A stretch of 64,000 nucleotides of DNA from Microbacteriaceae bacterium (GCA_019638805.1 JAHBTA010000004.1:372001-436000); one strand, 5' to 3'; positions 7,762 to 16,625 are shown, counted from the first letter of the stretch. Made by a program: numbers and translations. The notes: generated by a model from the letters alone, not told the origin.

Positions 7762-8789
7762 CGTTTTCCGAGCTGAGCGCAATCGACGCTGAACGCTTCA
7801 GAGCCCAGGTGGAGGCGGAGGGCCCCCGAAAGCTTTTTGAGCTGGCGGAGTTCCTCCGTGCCGACGGGGTGTCTTTGGATCAGTTCGATGCCTCGATCGC
7901 CAGCCTCGAACCACTGTGGGCGTGGTTCATGGGTTTTGCACGCGCCGATTTCCCCGGGATACCCGCAGACGCCCAGCCGCGTGAGGAACCTATTCTTCTT
8001 CAAGGCGCACGGGTGGCACGTGCCAGCTTCGCCTCGGAGATGATCGTGCACTACCTTTTCGAGGTTGCGAAGCGGTCCTTCCACTCGGTGGCGTGGGTCA
8101 CAAACTCGCGTTTCGGCATGGATAGTTTTCAGCAGACCGCTGTCCAATACGTCGAGGACGACGGACGAGTCGGCCAGGTGCACCTGCTGTGGGCCACCGG
8201 CACGATCCAAGGCGTCCTGCAAAGCATTCACGCGAAGTATGCAGACCCCGCCTATCTGGCGGACAACTTCCTGCATGGATCGTTCGTATGCAGCGCCGCG
8301 ACACGGGAGCGCATCGAGTCCATGCCACGTGGGGAATCGATCTTGATCCCGATTCTCGCCGGCGAAAAGCCAGACGCTCTCGAACCCTTCGTGATCTCGG
8401 GCCCCGTGACCCCGCAGCCACAACACCCGCACGAGGAGGCCGATGACGCGGGCGAGTTTCTGTTCGCTCACCTGGCGGCGGATGTCGAGAACCTCGAAGA
8501 AGCACCGCCACTCGACCTTGCCACGGTCCTCAACACGCTGGTCGCCCTCGACGTGCGCGATCTCGATGGGAACCCACCGACGAAGAAGTCGATCCTCGCA
8601 GAGGAGTTCGCCGAATACACGCGCGGTGACGACGCCCAGATCTCCACCCTGGTCACCGGCAAGAAACTCCGCGCCGTGCAGATCGCACCCATCAACCCCA
8701 CCCCCGAAACCTGGGCCGAGATCACCGACGCCTTCACCGCCATCACCGCACCCCTCACCGCACGCCTCGCCCCCGAAGACGAGTTCTGA
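7758..8789 (+). CDS. Putative immunity protein paired with the nuclease-like toxin
   Basis: 343 residues, acidic, soluble, with no recognised domain. It starts with TTG 7758, which overlaps the toxin stop (TTGA). The start is supported by a strong Shine-Dalgarno GGAGGTG at 7744-7750, seven bases upstream. The N-terminal third is helical and rich in aromatic residues (LWAWFMGFARADF); the middle has QYVEDDGRVGQVHLLWATG; the C-terminus repeats ITDAFTAITAPLTA. Its position directly after a toxin-like domain, on a small insert, suggests an immunity protein, but this rests on context alone. Base composition is lower in GC than in the flanking genes. Confidence 0.6.
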   Translation: MTFSELSAIDAERFRAQVEAEGPRKLFELAEFLRADGVSLDQFDASIASLEPLWAWFMGFARADFPGIPADAQPREEPILLQGARVARASFASEMIVHYLFEVAKRSFHSVAWVTNSRFGMDSFQQTAVQYVEDDGRVGQVHLLWATGTIQGVLQSIHAKYADPAYLADNFLHGSFVCSAATRERIESMPRGESILIPILAGEKPDALEPFVISGPVTPQPQHPHEEADDAGEFLFAHLAADVENLEEAPPLDLATVLNTLVALDVRDLDGNPPTKKSILAEEFAEYTRGDDAQISTLVTGKKLRAVQIAPINPTPETWAEITDAFTAITAPLTARLAPEDEF

Positions 8790-8805
8790 CCGAGGCGATC
8801 CGGCG

Positions 8806-8832
8806 CCACCGCAGCTACGACTGAGGCGCCCG
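8806..8832. repeat. 27-bp direct repeat, right copy (gene-tail duplication of cassette 1)
   Basis: Identical to 6835-6861. On the minus strand it encodes the last codons and the stop (TAG at 8817-8815) of the glycosyltransferase; on the plus strand it still carries the orphaned end of lrp (HRSYD and stop). Confidence 0.9.
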
Positions 8833-9918
8833 AACCAGCTCCTCGATCGCGTCGGCGGCCACCGAAGCGCCGTCGCGCTCCCGCGCCTGGGCGCCCATGC
8901 GGGCGGCGGCCGCGCGCACCGCGTCGTCCCCCAGCAGGCCGAGCACCGCATCCCGGATGCGCGCGGGCGACGCCGACTTCGACAGCGCGGCACCGACCCC
9001 GAGGCGCTGCACGGCACGGCCGATGTCGGGCTGGTCCATGAGCGGGTGCATGGGCATCACGAGCACCGGCACACCCGCCGTCAGCGCACGCGCGGTGGTC
9101 GAGTGCCCGCCATGGCAGACGACGAGGGATGCCGTGGCCAGGATCTCGGCATGGTCCGCATACTGCACCACGCGTGCGTTCCCGGGTGCGCGCAGCTCGT
9201 CCGGGGGAACGGCGCCGCTCGTGACCACGACGTCCAGGTCGGAGTCCGCGAGCGCGTCGAGCACCCGCTGGAGGGTACGCGCCTGCCCCGGGAAGGTGGT
9301 CGTGCTGAACGACACCAGCACGCGCGGGCGCGGCGTCGGAACGGCCTCGACCGGGTCGCCCTGCCACACGAAACCGGTGTGCTGCGCGCCCGGCCGCGCC
9401 TTGCCCGGCGGCTCGAAGTCGGCGCGCGTGGTGACCAGTGTGCGGCTCGCGCGTGCGGCGGCCTTGCGCGCGCTGACCCCGCGAAGCCGCGCGAGCATCC
9501 CGACCGGGCCGGCGGCGTTGCGCTCGAAGTAGGCCGAGACGCTGTGCACCAGGTTCACCATGGGCACCGGGTCGGCCCCGAGTTCGTCGAGCGCGCCCCA
9601 CAGCAGGCAGTCCACGATCACGACATCGGCCGGTTCCGCGCTCAGCAGCGCACGGGCGTCGGCGGCGATGCCCCGATCGGCGAAGAGCGCCACGAGTCCG
9701 AGCACCCCGTCGACCGTGCCGCGCGGCTCGGCGGACACGTAATCGCGCCCGCGCTCGAAGGCCGTGAAGTCGAAACCGGCCGCCTCGACCGCGGAGCGCT
9801 GCACGCGGTGACCCAGCACCCGCACCCGGCCCCCGCGGCGCACGAGCTCTCGCGCGATGCCGAGGGCGGGGGGCAGGTTGCCGCCGCCGTCCCAGGTGAC
9901 GATCACGGCATCCGTCAT
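8815..9918 (-). CDS. GT-B fold glycosyltransferase (MGT/UGT-like, family 1)
   Basis: 367 residues. It starts VIVTWDGGGNLPPALGIARELVRRG, and the C-terminal nucleotide-sugar site reads VVCHGGHSTTARALTAGVPVLVMP with MDQPDIGRAV, the pattern of macrolide/flavonoid-type GT1 enzymes. These transfer a sugar from an NDP-sugar to small hydrophobic acceptors, often to inactivate an antibiotic or decorate a natural product; the acceptor is unknown here. The start overlaps the stop of a TetR-type regulator gene by four bases, so the regulator probably controls it. Its 3' end is shared with the 27-bp repeat of cassette 1 and is intact. Confidence 0.85.
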   Translation of the reverse strand: MTDAVIVTWDGGGNLPPALGIARELVRRGGRVRVLGHRVQRSAVEAAGFDFTAFERGRDYVSAEPRGTVDGVLGLVALFADRGIAADARALLSAEPADVVIVDCLLWGALDELGADPVPMVNLVHSVSAYFERNAAGPVGMLARLRGVSARKAAARASRTLVTTRADFEPPGKARPGAQHTGFVWQGDPVEAVPTPRPRVLVSFSTTTFPGQARTLQRVLDALADSDLDVVVTSGAVPPDELRAPGNARVVQYADHAEILATASLVVCHGGHSTTARALTAGVPVLVMPMHPLMDQPDIGRAVQRLGVGAALSKSASPARIRDAVLGLLGDDAVRAAAARMGAQARERDGASVAADAIEELVRAPQS

Positions 9919-10529
9919 GATGTGTCCTCCTTCTCGGGACTCTGCGCGGGGGCCTGCGGGCGCGCCTGCGCGATCACCGCCCGGGCCATGGCCGCGATCC
10001 GCTCGCGCACGACCGTCGCCGCGAGGCCGCGGTCCAGGCGCAGCAGCTTCCAGGAGTAGACGTCGGTCGCGACCACGAGCAGATCGGTCAGCTCGTCGGG
10101 GTCGGCGGCGCCCGCGATGTCGTCGGCGTAGACCTCCTGCACCCAGGCGCGGTGCAGGAGCCGGCCGTTCGCCGTGACCTGCCCGGCGTCGCCCTCGGTC
10201 GCCGCGAGCAGCCGCAGCACGAACCGGCCGCGCAGCTCGTAATGGTCGACGAGCAGCTCGAGCGCCCGCGCGCGATCGCCGGGAGGCGCGGTGCGCTCAC
10301 GGATCACCTCGGCGGCGCCCCGCTCGATGGCTGCGGCGATGAGCGCGTCGCGCGTCCCGAAGTGCCGCAGCATGGTCTGCACGCTGCGCCCGGCGCGCGC
10401 GGCGATCTGCTCGAGCGAGAGGTCGACGCGCTGCAACTCGTAGGCGAGCGCGATGGTCGCGTCGAGGATGCTCTCGCGCGTGCGCTGCGTCGCCTCGGCG
10501 CGTGCCGACATCGCGTACGCCCGGGCCAT
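9915..10529 (-). CDS. TetR family transcriptional regulator
   Basis: 204 residues. The N-terminal helix-turn-helix (about 15-60) includes LSLEQIAARAGRSVQTMLRHFGTRDALIAAA, the TetR pattern with HFG in place of the more common YFG. The C-terminal ligand domain is variable. It is transcribed just before the glycosyltransferase with a 4-bp overlap, suggesting that the pair responds to and modifies the same small molecule. It begins 41 bases after the YbaK-like gene on the same strand. Confidence 0.88.
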   Translation of the reverse strand: MARAYAMSARAEATQRTRESILDATIALAYELQRVDLSLEQIAARAGRSVQTMLRHFGTRDALIAAAIERGAAEVIRERTAPPGDRARALELLVDHYELRGRFVLRLLAATEGDAGQVTANGRLLHRAWVQEVYADDIAGAADPDELTDLLVVATDVYSWKLLRLDRGLAATVVRERIAAMARAVIAQARPQAPAQSPEKEDTS

Positions 10530-10569
10530 GGCGTCACGCTAGCCTCGCCGCTATTTCATGTCAATGGCA

Positions 10570-11088
10570 TTACCTCGAAATGGCGAGACCCTCGATCACC
10601 TCAGCCCCCGGCAGCCCGGCCAGCACCGCACCCGGCAGCACGATCTTCGCCCCGCGGATGCCTGCGCCGATCACGATCTCGGGCAGCTCCGGGATGCGCG
10701 CATCGACGTAGAGCGCCCAGTCCGCCGGGATGCCGATGGGCGTGATGCCGCCGTACTCCATGCCGGTGAGGGCGACCGCGTCCTCCATGGGGGCGAAGGA
10801 TGCGCGGCGCGCGTCGAGCAAGCGCCGCACCGTGCCGTTGACATCCAGCCGCGTCGTCGCGAGCGCCATGCACGCGGCGTACCGGGTGGTCTCGCCGCGG
10901 CGCCCCGCGACGATGACGCAGTTGGCCGAGATCTCCAGCGGCACGTCGTAGGCCGCGCAGAACTCGGCGGTGTCGGCGAGCGCGGCGTCGATCGCGGCGA
11001 CGCGAACGTCGCCGGCCGGAAGCGCGGCGGCCACCGGCGCGGCCAGCAACTCGGGGTGATCGGCGGCGGGAACGAGGTCGAGCTTCAC
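10570..11088 (-). CDS. YbaK/ProX-type aminoacyl-tRNA deacylase
   Basis: 172 residues covering one YbaK/aminoacyl-tRNA-synthetase-associated domain. Motifs are ANCVIVAGRRG, the loop FAPMEDAVALTGMEYGGITPIG with the family's GxxxGGxxP(I/F)G signature, and a closing VLPGAVLAGLPGAEV. Such proteins hydrolyse mischarged aminoacyl-tRNAs in trans (for example Cys-tRNA-Pro or Ala-tRNA-Pro). The conserved substrate-binding lysine near the N-terminus is not obvious, so the exact specificity is open. Confidence 0.82.
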   Translation of the reverse strand: MKLDLVPAADHPELLAAPVAAALPAGDVRVAAIDAALADTAEFCAAYDVPLEISANCVIVAGRRGETTRYAACMALATTRLDVNGTVRRLLDARRASFAPMEDAVALTGMEYGGITPIGIPADWALYVDARIPELPEIVIGAGIRGAKIVLPGAVLAGLPGAEVIEGLAISR

Positions 11089-11157
11089 GCTCCCACGCTA
11101 CGCGGCAGGGCGGTACGCGAGAGCAGGGCGGTGCGCGAGAGCCGAACCCCGGGCGCG

Positions 11158-11490
11158 CTACGCCGCGACCAGGACCTCGCGCAGCCCCTCCATCGCCGAC
11201 CCGAGCAAGTCGGCGGGCTGCAGCTCGATGACCTTGCCGAAGTAGTGGTCCAGAACCGCCTCGCGGTCCGCGGCCCCACCGCGGACCCAGAGCACGGCAT
11301 CCACCTCGGCGGCCCGCAGTCGCAGCACCGCGTCGAGTGCGCGCGCCTCGGCGACGTCGTGCGGGGCGCCGTCGAGCACGAACCCGTCGCCGTCGATCTC
11401 GTCCACCCCGCGCAGGTGCGGCAGGTGCAGGCGCTCGGCCAGCGCGGGCCCCAGCGGGGTCTGCTCGGTTCCGATCAGGACGATTCTCAT
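11158..11490 (-). CDS. Small hypothetical protein, kinase-like strand pattern without P-loop
   Basis: 110 residues from ATG 11490, chosen because MRIVLIGTEQTPLGPALAERL begins a beta-alpha unit; an upstream in-frame start at 11550 would add an unlikely leader. The order of elements (LPHLRGVDEID, GFVLDGAPHDVAEARALD, VDAVLWVRGG) resembles adenylate or nucleoside kinases, but the GxxGxGK(S/T) loop is replaced by GTEQTPLG, so catalysis is unlikely. Function unknown. It is divergent from the RamB-type regulator across about 100 bases. Confidence 0.65.
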   Translation of the reverse strand: MRIVLIGTEQTPLGPALAERLHLPHLRGVDEIDGDGFVLDGAPHDVAEARALDAVLRLRAAEVDAVLWVRGGAADREAVLDHYFGKVIELQPADLLGSAMEGLREVLVAA

Positions 11491-11538
11491 GACTCGATCC
11501 TGGATGCCGCCCAACCCGTCTTCCCCGGATTGGTCGCC

Positions 11539-11558
11539 AGAAATCTCCACAAATTTCT
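11539..11558. promoter_or_regulatory. Inverted repeat AGAAAT-N8-ATTTCT upstream of the RamB-type gene
   Basis: Arms at 11539-11544 and 11553-11558 in an AT-rich pocket of the divergent intergenic region, 37 bases before the regulator start (ATG 11595, preceded by TAGGAG). It could be an autoregulatory operator. It is not a clear match to the published RamB site, as far as I recall that site. Confidence 0.35.
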
Positions 11559-11594
11559 ATTCCGCCGAAGAAGCCGCCGTGCAAATGTAGGAGC

Positions 11595-13058
11595 ATGACC
11601 CCGAACCCCGTCGAGAGCTTCGACGATGAAGAGGTGCTCGACTCGCTCACCATCGGCCGCCGCATCCGGCAGCTCCGCACCGACCGGGGCATGACGCTGG
11701 AGGACCTGGCGGGTGCGATCGAGCGCGCCCCCTCGCAGGTGTCGGTCATCGAGAACGGCAAGCGCGAGCTCAAGCTGGGCGAACTGCAGCGCCTCGCGCG
11801 CGTGCTCGGCACCGGTCTCGACGACCTGTTGAGCCCCGAACCGCCATCGCGGCGGGCCGCCCTGGAGATCGCGCTCGAGCGCGCCCAGCGCGGACCGCTC
11901 TACTCGTCACTCGGGCTGCCGCCCCTACCGGTGCGCAAGAGCCTGAGCGACGAGGCCATCGAGACCATCCTCGGTCTGCACGACGAGCTGCAGCGGCTGC
12001 ACGAGGAGCGCGCCGCCACCCCCGAGGAGGCGCGCAGGGCCAACGTCGAGCTGCGCGCCGAGCAGCGCAAGCGCGGCAACCACTTCTCCGAGCTGGAGGA
12101 CATCGCGCGCGACCTTCTGGGAGCGGTCGGCCACGACGGCGGGCCGCTCTCCCAGCGCGTCGCCTCCGAGCTGGCCAGGCACCTGGGCTTCACCCTGCAC
12201 TACGTGGGCGACCTGCCTGCCACCACGCGCAGCGTGACCGACCACCGCAATGGCCGCATCTACCTGCCGGTCCGGCAGGCGGCGGGAGGCGACCCCCGCT
12301 CGGCCCTGCTGCAGGCTCTCGCCGCGCATGTTCTGGGCAAGCAGGAGCCGCGCGACTACCCCGACCTGCTGCGCCAGCGCGTCGAGACCAACTACCTCGC
12401 GGGCGCGCTGCTCATCCCGGAGGCCAGCGCGGTCGAGTTCCTGCAGCGCGCGAAGGAGGCGCGCGAGCTCAGCATCGAGGACCTCCGCGACGCGTTCGCG
12501 ACCACCTACGAGACCGCGGCGCACCGCTTCACCAACCTCGCGACGCGCCACCTCGGGATCCCGGTGCATTTCCTCAAGGCGCACGCCTCCGGCGCGATCT
12601 CGAAGGCCTACGAGAACGACGGCGCGGCCTTCCCCACCGACGTACTGGGCGCGATCGAGGGCCAGATCGTGTGCCGGTTCTGGAGCGCGCGCCAGGTCTT
12701 CGAGGTCGAGGACCGCTTCAGCCCGTACCACCAGTACACCGACAAGCCCAACGGCACGTTCTGGTGCACGTCCAGCATCCAGACCACGTCATCCGGGGCG
12801 TTCTCGGTCAGCGTGGGGACGCCCTTCGCGCACGTCAAATGGTTCAGGGGGCGCGACACCGAGCGGCGCAAGACCTCGCGCTGCCCCGATCCGTCGTGTT
12901 GCCAGCACCCGCCGGCCGAGCTCGCCAACCGCTGGGCCGAGCACGCCTGGCCGAGCGCCCGGCTCAACTCCTCGCTGCTCGCGGCCATGCCGTCGGCCAC
13001 CTTCACGGGCGTCGACCTCACCGAGGTCTACGAGTTCCTGGACGCGCACGCGCCCTGA
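11595..13058 (+). CDS. RamB/PrpR-type XRE regulator with IrrE-like and DUF2083 domains
   Basis: 487 residues. An N-terminal XRE helix-turn-helix (about 20-77; MTLEDLAGAIERAPSQVSVIENGKRE) is followed by a coiled helical linker. An ImmA/IrrE-like domain (about 185-300) comes next, in which the protease HExxH motif is lost (ALAAHVLGKQ), and then a DUF2083 region with YHQYTDKPNGTFWC and CPDPSCC. This architecture is that of corynebacterial RamB and mycobacterial PrpR, which sense acyl-CoA and control acetate, glyoxylate and propionate genes. A 2-methylcitrate operon lies at 56-60 kb, so a role there is possible but not shown. Confidence 0.88.
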   Translation: MTPNPVESFDDEEVLDSLTIGRRIRQLRTDRGMTLEDLAGAIERAPSQVSVIENGKRELKLGELQRLARVLGTGLDDLLSPEPPSRRAALEIALERAQRGPLYSSLGLPPLPVRKSLSDEAIETILGLHDELQRLHEERAATPEEARRANVELRAEQRKRGNHFSELEDIARDLLGAVGHDGGPLSQRVASELARHLGFTLHYVGDLPATTRSVTDHRNGRIYLPVRQAAGGDPRSALLQALAAHVLGKQEPRDYPDLLRQRVETNYLAGALLIPEASAVEFLQRAKEARELSIEDLRDAFATTYETAAHRFTNLATRHLGIPVHFLKAHASGAISKAYENDGAAFPTDVLGAIEGQIVCRFWSARQVFEVEDRFSPYHQYTDKPNGTFWCTSSIQTTSSGAFSVSVGTPFAHVKWFRGRDTERRKTSRCPDPSCCQHPPAELANRWAEHAWPSARLNSSLLAAMPSATFTGVDLTEVYEFLDAHAP

Positions 13059-13086
13059 CCGGACCTCCCCCGTCGGTGCGCCCGCT

Positions 13087-13126
13087 CGTGATCAGCGCGG
13101 GGCTACGAAACCGCGCGCTGATCACG
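13087..13126. terminator. Perfect 13-bp stem hairpin between convergent genes
   Basis: Arms CGTGATCAGCGCG (13087-13099) and its exact complement (13114-13126) with a 14-base loop, lying between the convergent ends of the RamB-type gene and putA. It probably acts as a bidirectional terminator, although no U-tract follows. Confidence 0.7.
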
Positions 13127-13151
13127 AACCGGCGCGGTGATGGCCCGCGCC

Positions 13152-16100
13152 CTAGATCGGCAGCGCGATGAAGCCGCGGTCCGGGTTGCCGAAGCGGTGC
13201 GCCGTGACCGCCACCGCCTGCTCGCGCAGGAACGGCAGCAGCTCGACGCGCCCGGCCGCGGTGACCGGCCCGCCCCAGATCGCGACGTCGGGCGACCCCT
13301 CGACCGCCTCGGCGAGGCGCGTCGCGTCGCCGCCGATGAGACGGATGCGGCCCGGCCGCTCGATCGCGGCCCGCGCCTCCCACGCGGCGTCGTCCTCGAC
13401 CACGACGGAGGCGATGGGCAGCACCGCGTCCTGGATCGCGTTGGGCGCCGTCGCCAGGGCCAGCACACCCTCCGGCAGCGGAACCGGCGCACTGATGTGC
13501 AGGGTCGCGCGCGCCCGCACGCCCGCCGCGAGCACGCGCACCAGCTCGGAGAGCTCGGCGCCCTCGCTCATGCGCACCGTGACCTCCGCGGGACGGTACC
13601 GGAAGACATTGCGCTCGACACCCAGGTTCGAGACGTCCCTCGAGACACCGAACTCCGCATCCCACGCGGCCTGATCGCTGAGCGCACCGCGCCGCACGCG
13701 GTCGTAGGCGTCGTAGTCCAGCGCCGGCTGGCACGACTCGATGAACGCGGCGGTGCGCGGATCGAGTTCGCCCAGCCCGATGTCGCCGGTCGACCCGGCC
13801 TCGACCGGCTCCCAGCCGCCCAAGACGAGCAGCGTGTTGGGGCCGCCCACCTTGGCGCCGGCGCCCACGCTCGAGCGCTTCCAGCCGCCGAACGGCTGAC
13901 GGCGCACGACGGCGCCCGTGATGACGCGGTTGACGTAGAGGTTGCCGGCCTGAACTCGGTCGAGCCAGTGCGCGACCTCGTCCGGGTCGAGTGAGTGGAT
14001 GCCCGCGGTGAGCCCGTAGTCGACACCGTTCTGCAGCGCGATGGCCTCGTCGAGGTTCGCCGCGGTCATGATGCCCAGGACCGGTCCGAAGTACTCGGTC
14101 AGGTGGAACTCGCTGCCGCGCTGCACGCCGTCGCGCACGCCGGGCGACCACAGCCGGTCGGTGTCGTCGAGCTGCCGCGGCTTGACCAGCCAGGTCTCGC
14201 CGGGCGCGAGCTGCGTGAGCCCGCGCTCGAGCTTGCCCTGCACGGGCTCGACGACCGGGCCGACGAGGGTCGCCGGGTCCTGCGGGTAGCCGACGGCCAT
14301 GCTCGTGACCGCGTCGGCGAGCTGCCGGCGGAATCGCTCGGAGCGCCCGACCGACCCGACCAGGATGACCAGGGACGCCGCCGAGCACTTCTGCCCGGCG
14401 TTGCCGAACGCGCTCTTGACCACATCCGAGACCGCGAGGTCGAGGTCGGCGCTGGGCGTGACGATGATGGCGTTCTTGCCGCTGGTCTCGGCCAGCAGGG
14501 GCAGCTCGGGCTTCCAGGAGCGGAACAGCGCGGCCGTCTCGTAGCTTCCGGTCAGGATGACGCGGCCGACCTCGGGGGCCGTCACCAACTGCTGCCCCAG
14601 CTCGCGACCCGAGACGTCGAGGAGTCGGACCAGGTCACGGGATGCGCCGGCCTCCCACATGGCCTCGGCCACGACGGCGCCGCTGCGCTGCGCCTGACGG
14701 GCCGGCTTGAAGAGCACCGCGCTGCCCGCGGCGAGCGCGGCCAGCACACCCCCGCCCGGGATCGCGACCGGGAAGTTCCACGGCGGGGTCACGAGCGTGA
14801 CCCCCACCGGCCGGAAGGCAGCGCCCTCGATGGCGGCGAGCTCGCGGGCGCGCGCCGCGTAGTAGTGGGCGAAGTCGATGACCTCGCTGACCTCGACGTC
14901 GGCCTCCGCGATGGTCTTGCCGGTCTCGGACGCCATGACCTCGATGAGCCGGCCGCGGAACGCGGAGAGCACCTCGCCGATGCGGTCCAGCAGCTCGGCG
15001 CGCTCACTGCCCGGAACCGTGCCCCACGCCTCGCCCGCGGCCGCCGTCGCCGCGACGATGCGGCGCAGCTCCTCCTCCGAGCCCACCGCGGCCGCGGCGA
15101 TCGCGTCGGCACCCAGGCGCGAGGTGGCGCTGCGCTCCAGAAGCTGCCTGCCCCATTCGCGGTTGCCCGCCAGAGCCGGGTCGGTGTCGGCCTCGTTGCG
15201 GAACTCGGCGGGCGCCTCGGGCACCACGGGCTCGAGGCGATTCTGGGTGCGGTTGGGGGCGGGAAGCTCGGCGTCGAGGTCGGCGAGCGAGTTCGCGAAA
15301 CGGTCGCGCTCGCGAGCGTAGATCGACTCATCGTCGAGCTCGAAGAGCCCGGACATGAAGTTGTCGGTGCTGGCGTTCTCCTCCAGGCGGCGCACAAGGT
15401 AACTGATCGCCGCGTCGAACTCGGAGGGGCGCACCACGGGCGTGTAGAGCAGGAGCCCGCCCGTGGTCGCGCGCACGGCCGCAGCCTGCGCTGCGGCCAT
15501 CCCGAGCAGCATCTCGATCTCCACCCGGTCGGTCACGCCGCGGCGCTCGGCGAGCAGCCAGGCGAAGGCCAGGTCGAACAGGTTGTGGCCGGCCACGCCG
15601 ATGCGCACCGACGCCACATTCTCGGGGGTGAGTGCACGCACCAGCATGCGCTTGTAGTTCGTGTCGCTGCCCTGCTTGCTCGACCAGGTGGCCAGGGGCC
15701 AGTCGTGCATGGTCGCGTCGACCCGCTCCATGGCCAGGTTGGCTCCCTTGACCACGCGGACCTTGATGCCCGCCCCTCCGGCGGCGCGACGCTGGTGCGC
15801 CCAACCGGTGAGCGCCTGGAGGGCTGCCGCGGCATCCGGCAGGTAGGCCTGGAGGACGATCCCGGCCTCCAGGTGCTGCAGGGCCGGCTGCTCGAGGATG
15901 CGCGTGAAGACCGCGATGGTCAGGTGCAGATCGCGGTACTCCTCCATGTCGAGGTTGATGAACTTGCGGCTCGTGCTGCGCGCCGCCTGCTCGTACAGCG
16001 GGGTCAGGCGCTCCACGACGCGGGCGACGGTCTCGTCGAAGCCCCACATGCTCAGCTGCGAGGCGACCGAGGACACCTTGATCGAAACGTAGTCGACGTC

Positions 16101-16625
16101 GTCGCGGGCAAGCAGCTCGCGCGTTCCCTCGAGCCGGTGGTCGGCCTCGCGCTCGCCCAGCACGGCCTCGCCGAGCAGGTTGATGTTGAGTCGCAGGCCC
16201 TCGCCGCGGAGCTTGGCGAGGGTTGTGTCGAGCTTCTTGGGGGTCGCATCGACGACCAGATGACCGACCATCTTGCGGAGCACGAAGCGGGCGATCGGGA
16301 TGATGATCCCGGGCAGCAGGGTCGCGAACCCGCCACCGACGGCGATCGCCGCGCGCAGGTACCAGGGCAGGAACCGGGGGATGCGCTTCGCGACCCGCTC
16401 GAGGTTCTTGGCCGCGACCCGCAGATCCTCGGGGCGCATGACTCCGTCCACGAAGCCGAGCGTGAACTCGAGTCCGCGCGGGTCCTTGAGCACCCCGGCG
16501 AGGCGCTCGGCGCTTGCGTCGGGCTTGACGTCGCGGCTCTTCTCGAGCCAGGAGCGCACGAGGGCCTCGACCTCGTCGACGGTGGGGAGGTCGGTCAGCG
16601 TGGGCGCGGCGGCACGGGTCGGCAT
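13152..16625 (-). CDS. putA: bifunctional proline dehydrogenase / delta-1-pyrroline-5-carboxylate dehydrogenase
   Basis: 1157 residues from ATG 16625, where the usual short leader MPTRAAAPTLTDLP begins. The N-terminal half is an FAD proline dehydrogenase TIM barrel (motifs YVSIKVSSV, INLDMEEYRDL, LQAYLPDA, VRVVKGANL). The second half is an aldehyde dehydrogenase with general base E713 in LLAETSGKN and nucleophile C747 in GNAGQKCSAA. A further C-terminal domain follows. There is no N-terminal ribbon-helix-helix, so unlike the E. coli protein it should not bind DNA itself. It oxidises proline to glutamate at the membrane. A LysR-type regulator is divergent 85 bases away. Confidence 0.95.
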   Translation of the reverse strand: MPTRAAAPTLTDLPTVDEVEALVRSWLEKSRDVKPDASAERLAGVLKDPRGLEFTLGFVDGVMRPEDLRVAAKNLERVAKRIPRFLPWYLRAAIAVGGGFATLLPGIIIPIARFVLRKMVGHLVVDATPKKLDTTLAKLRGEGLRLNINLLGEAVLGEREADHRLEGTRELLARDDVDYVSIKVSSVASQLSMWGFDETVARVVERLTPLYEQAARSTSRKFINLDMEEYRDLHLTIAVFTRILEQPALQHLEAGIVLQAYLPDAAAALQALTGWAHQRRAAGGAGIKVRVVKGANLAMERVDATMHDWPLATWSSKQGSDTNYKRMLVRALTPENVASVRIGVAGHNLFDLAFAWLLAERRGVTDRVEIEMLLGMAAAQAAAVRATTGGLLLYTPVVRPSEFDAAISYLVRRLEENASTDNFMSGLFELDDESIYARERDRFANSLADLDAELPAPNRTQNRLEPVVPEAPAEFRNEADTDPALAGNREWGRQLLERSATSRLGADAIAAAAVGSEEELRRIVAATAAAGEAWGTVPGSERAELLDRIGEVLSAFRGRLIEVMASETGKTIAEADVEVSEVIDFAHYYAARARELAAIEGAAFRPVGVTLVTPPWNFPVAIPGGGVLAALAAGSAVLFKPARQAQRSGAVVAEAMWEAGASRDLVRLLDVSGRELGQQLVTAPEVGRVILTGSYETAALFRSWKPELPLLAETSGKNAIIVTPSADLDLAVSDVVKSAFGNAGQKCSAASLVILVGSVGRSERFRRQLADAVTSMAVGYPQDPATLVGPVVEPVQGKLERGLTQLAPGETWLVKPRQLDDTDRLWSPGVRDGVQRGSEFHLTEYFGPVLGIMTAANLDEAIALQNGVDYGLTAGIHSLDPDEVAHWLDRVQAGNLYVNRVITGAVVRRQPFGGWKRSSVGAGAKVGGPNTLLVLGGWEPVEAGSTGDIGLGELDPRTAAFIESCQPALDYDAYDRVRRGALSDQAAWDAEFGVSRDVSNLGVERNVFRYRPAEVTVRMSEGAELSELVRVLAAGVRARATLHISAPVPLPEGVLALATAPNAIQDAVLPIASVVVEDDAAWEARAAIERPGRIRLIGGDATRLAEAVEGSPDVAIWGGPVTAAGRVELLPFLREQAVAVTAHRFGNPDRGFIALPI

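Larger units (their letters stand above)
6835..8832 (+). mobile_element. Putative integrase-less cargo cassette 1 (toxin-immunity), flanked by 27-bp direct repeats
   Basis: The segment between the two repeat copies (1971 bp per unit) carries a surface-protein-like fragment, a PD-(D/E)XK-like nuclease domain and a large putative immunity gene, all on the plus strand and with visibly lower GC and less biased codon use than the flanks. Removing one repeat plus the interior would restore two convergent core genes, lrp and the glycosyltransferase, whose 3' ends overlap: the lrp stop TGA (8822-8824 in the right copy) and the glycosyltransferase stop TAG (8817-8815) both lie inside the repeat. The insertion therefore kept both proteins whole. 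No recombinase is encoded. That it is mobile is an inference from this architecture. Confidence 0.65.

Noticed and set aside
13087..13126. Perfect hairpin considered as a regulator binding site or REP element
   Set aside because: It lies between two convergent gene ends and no second copy was seen in the window, so a terminator is the simpler reading.
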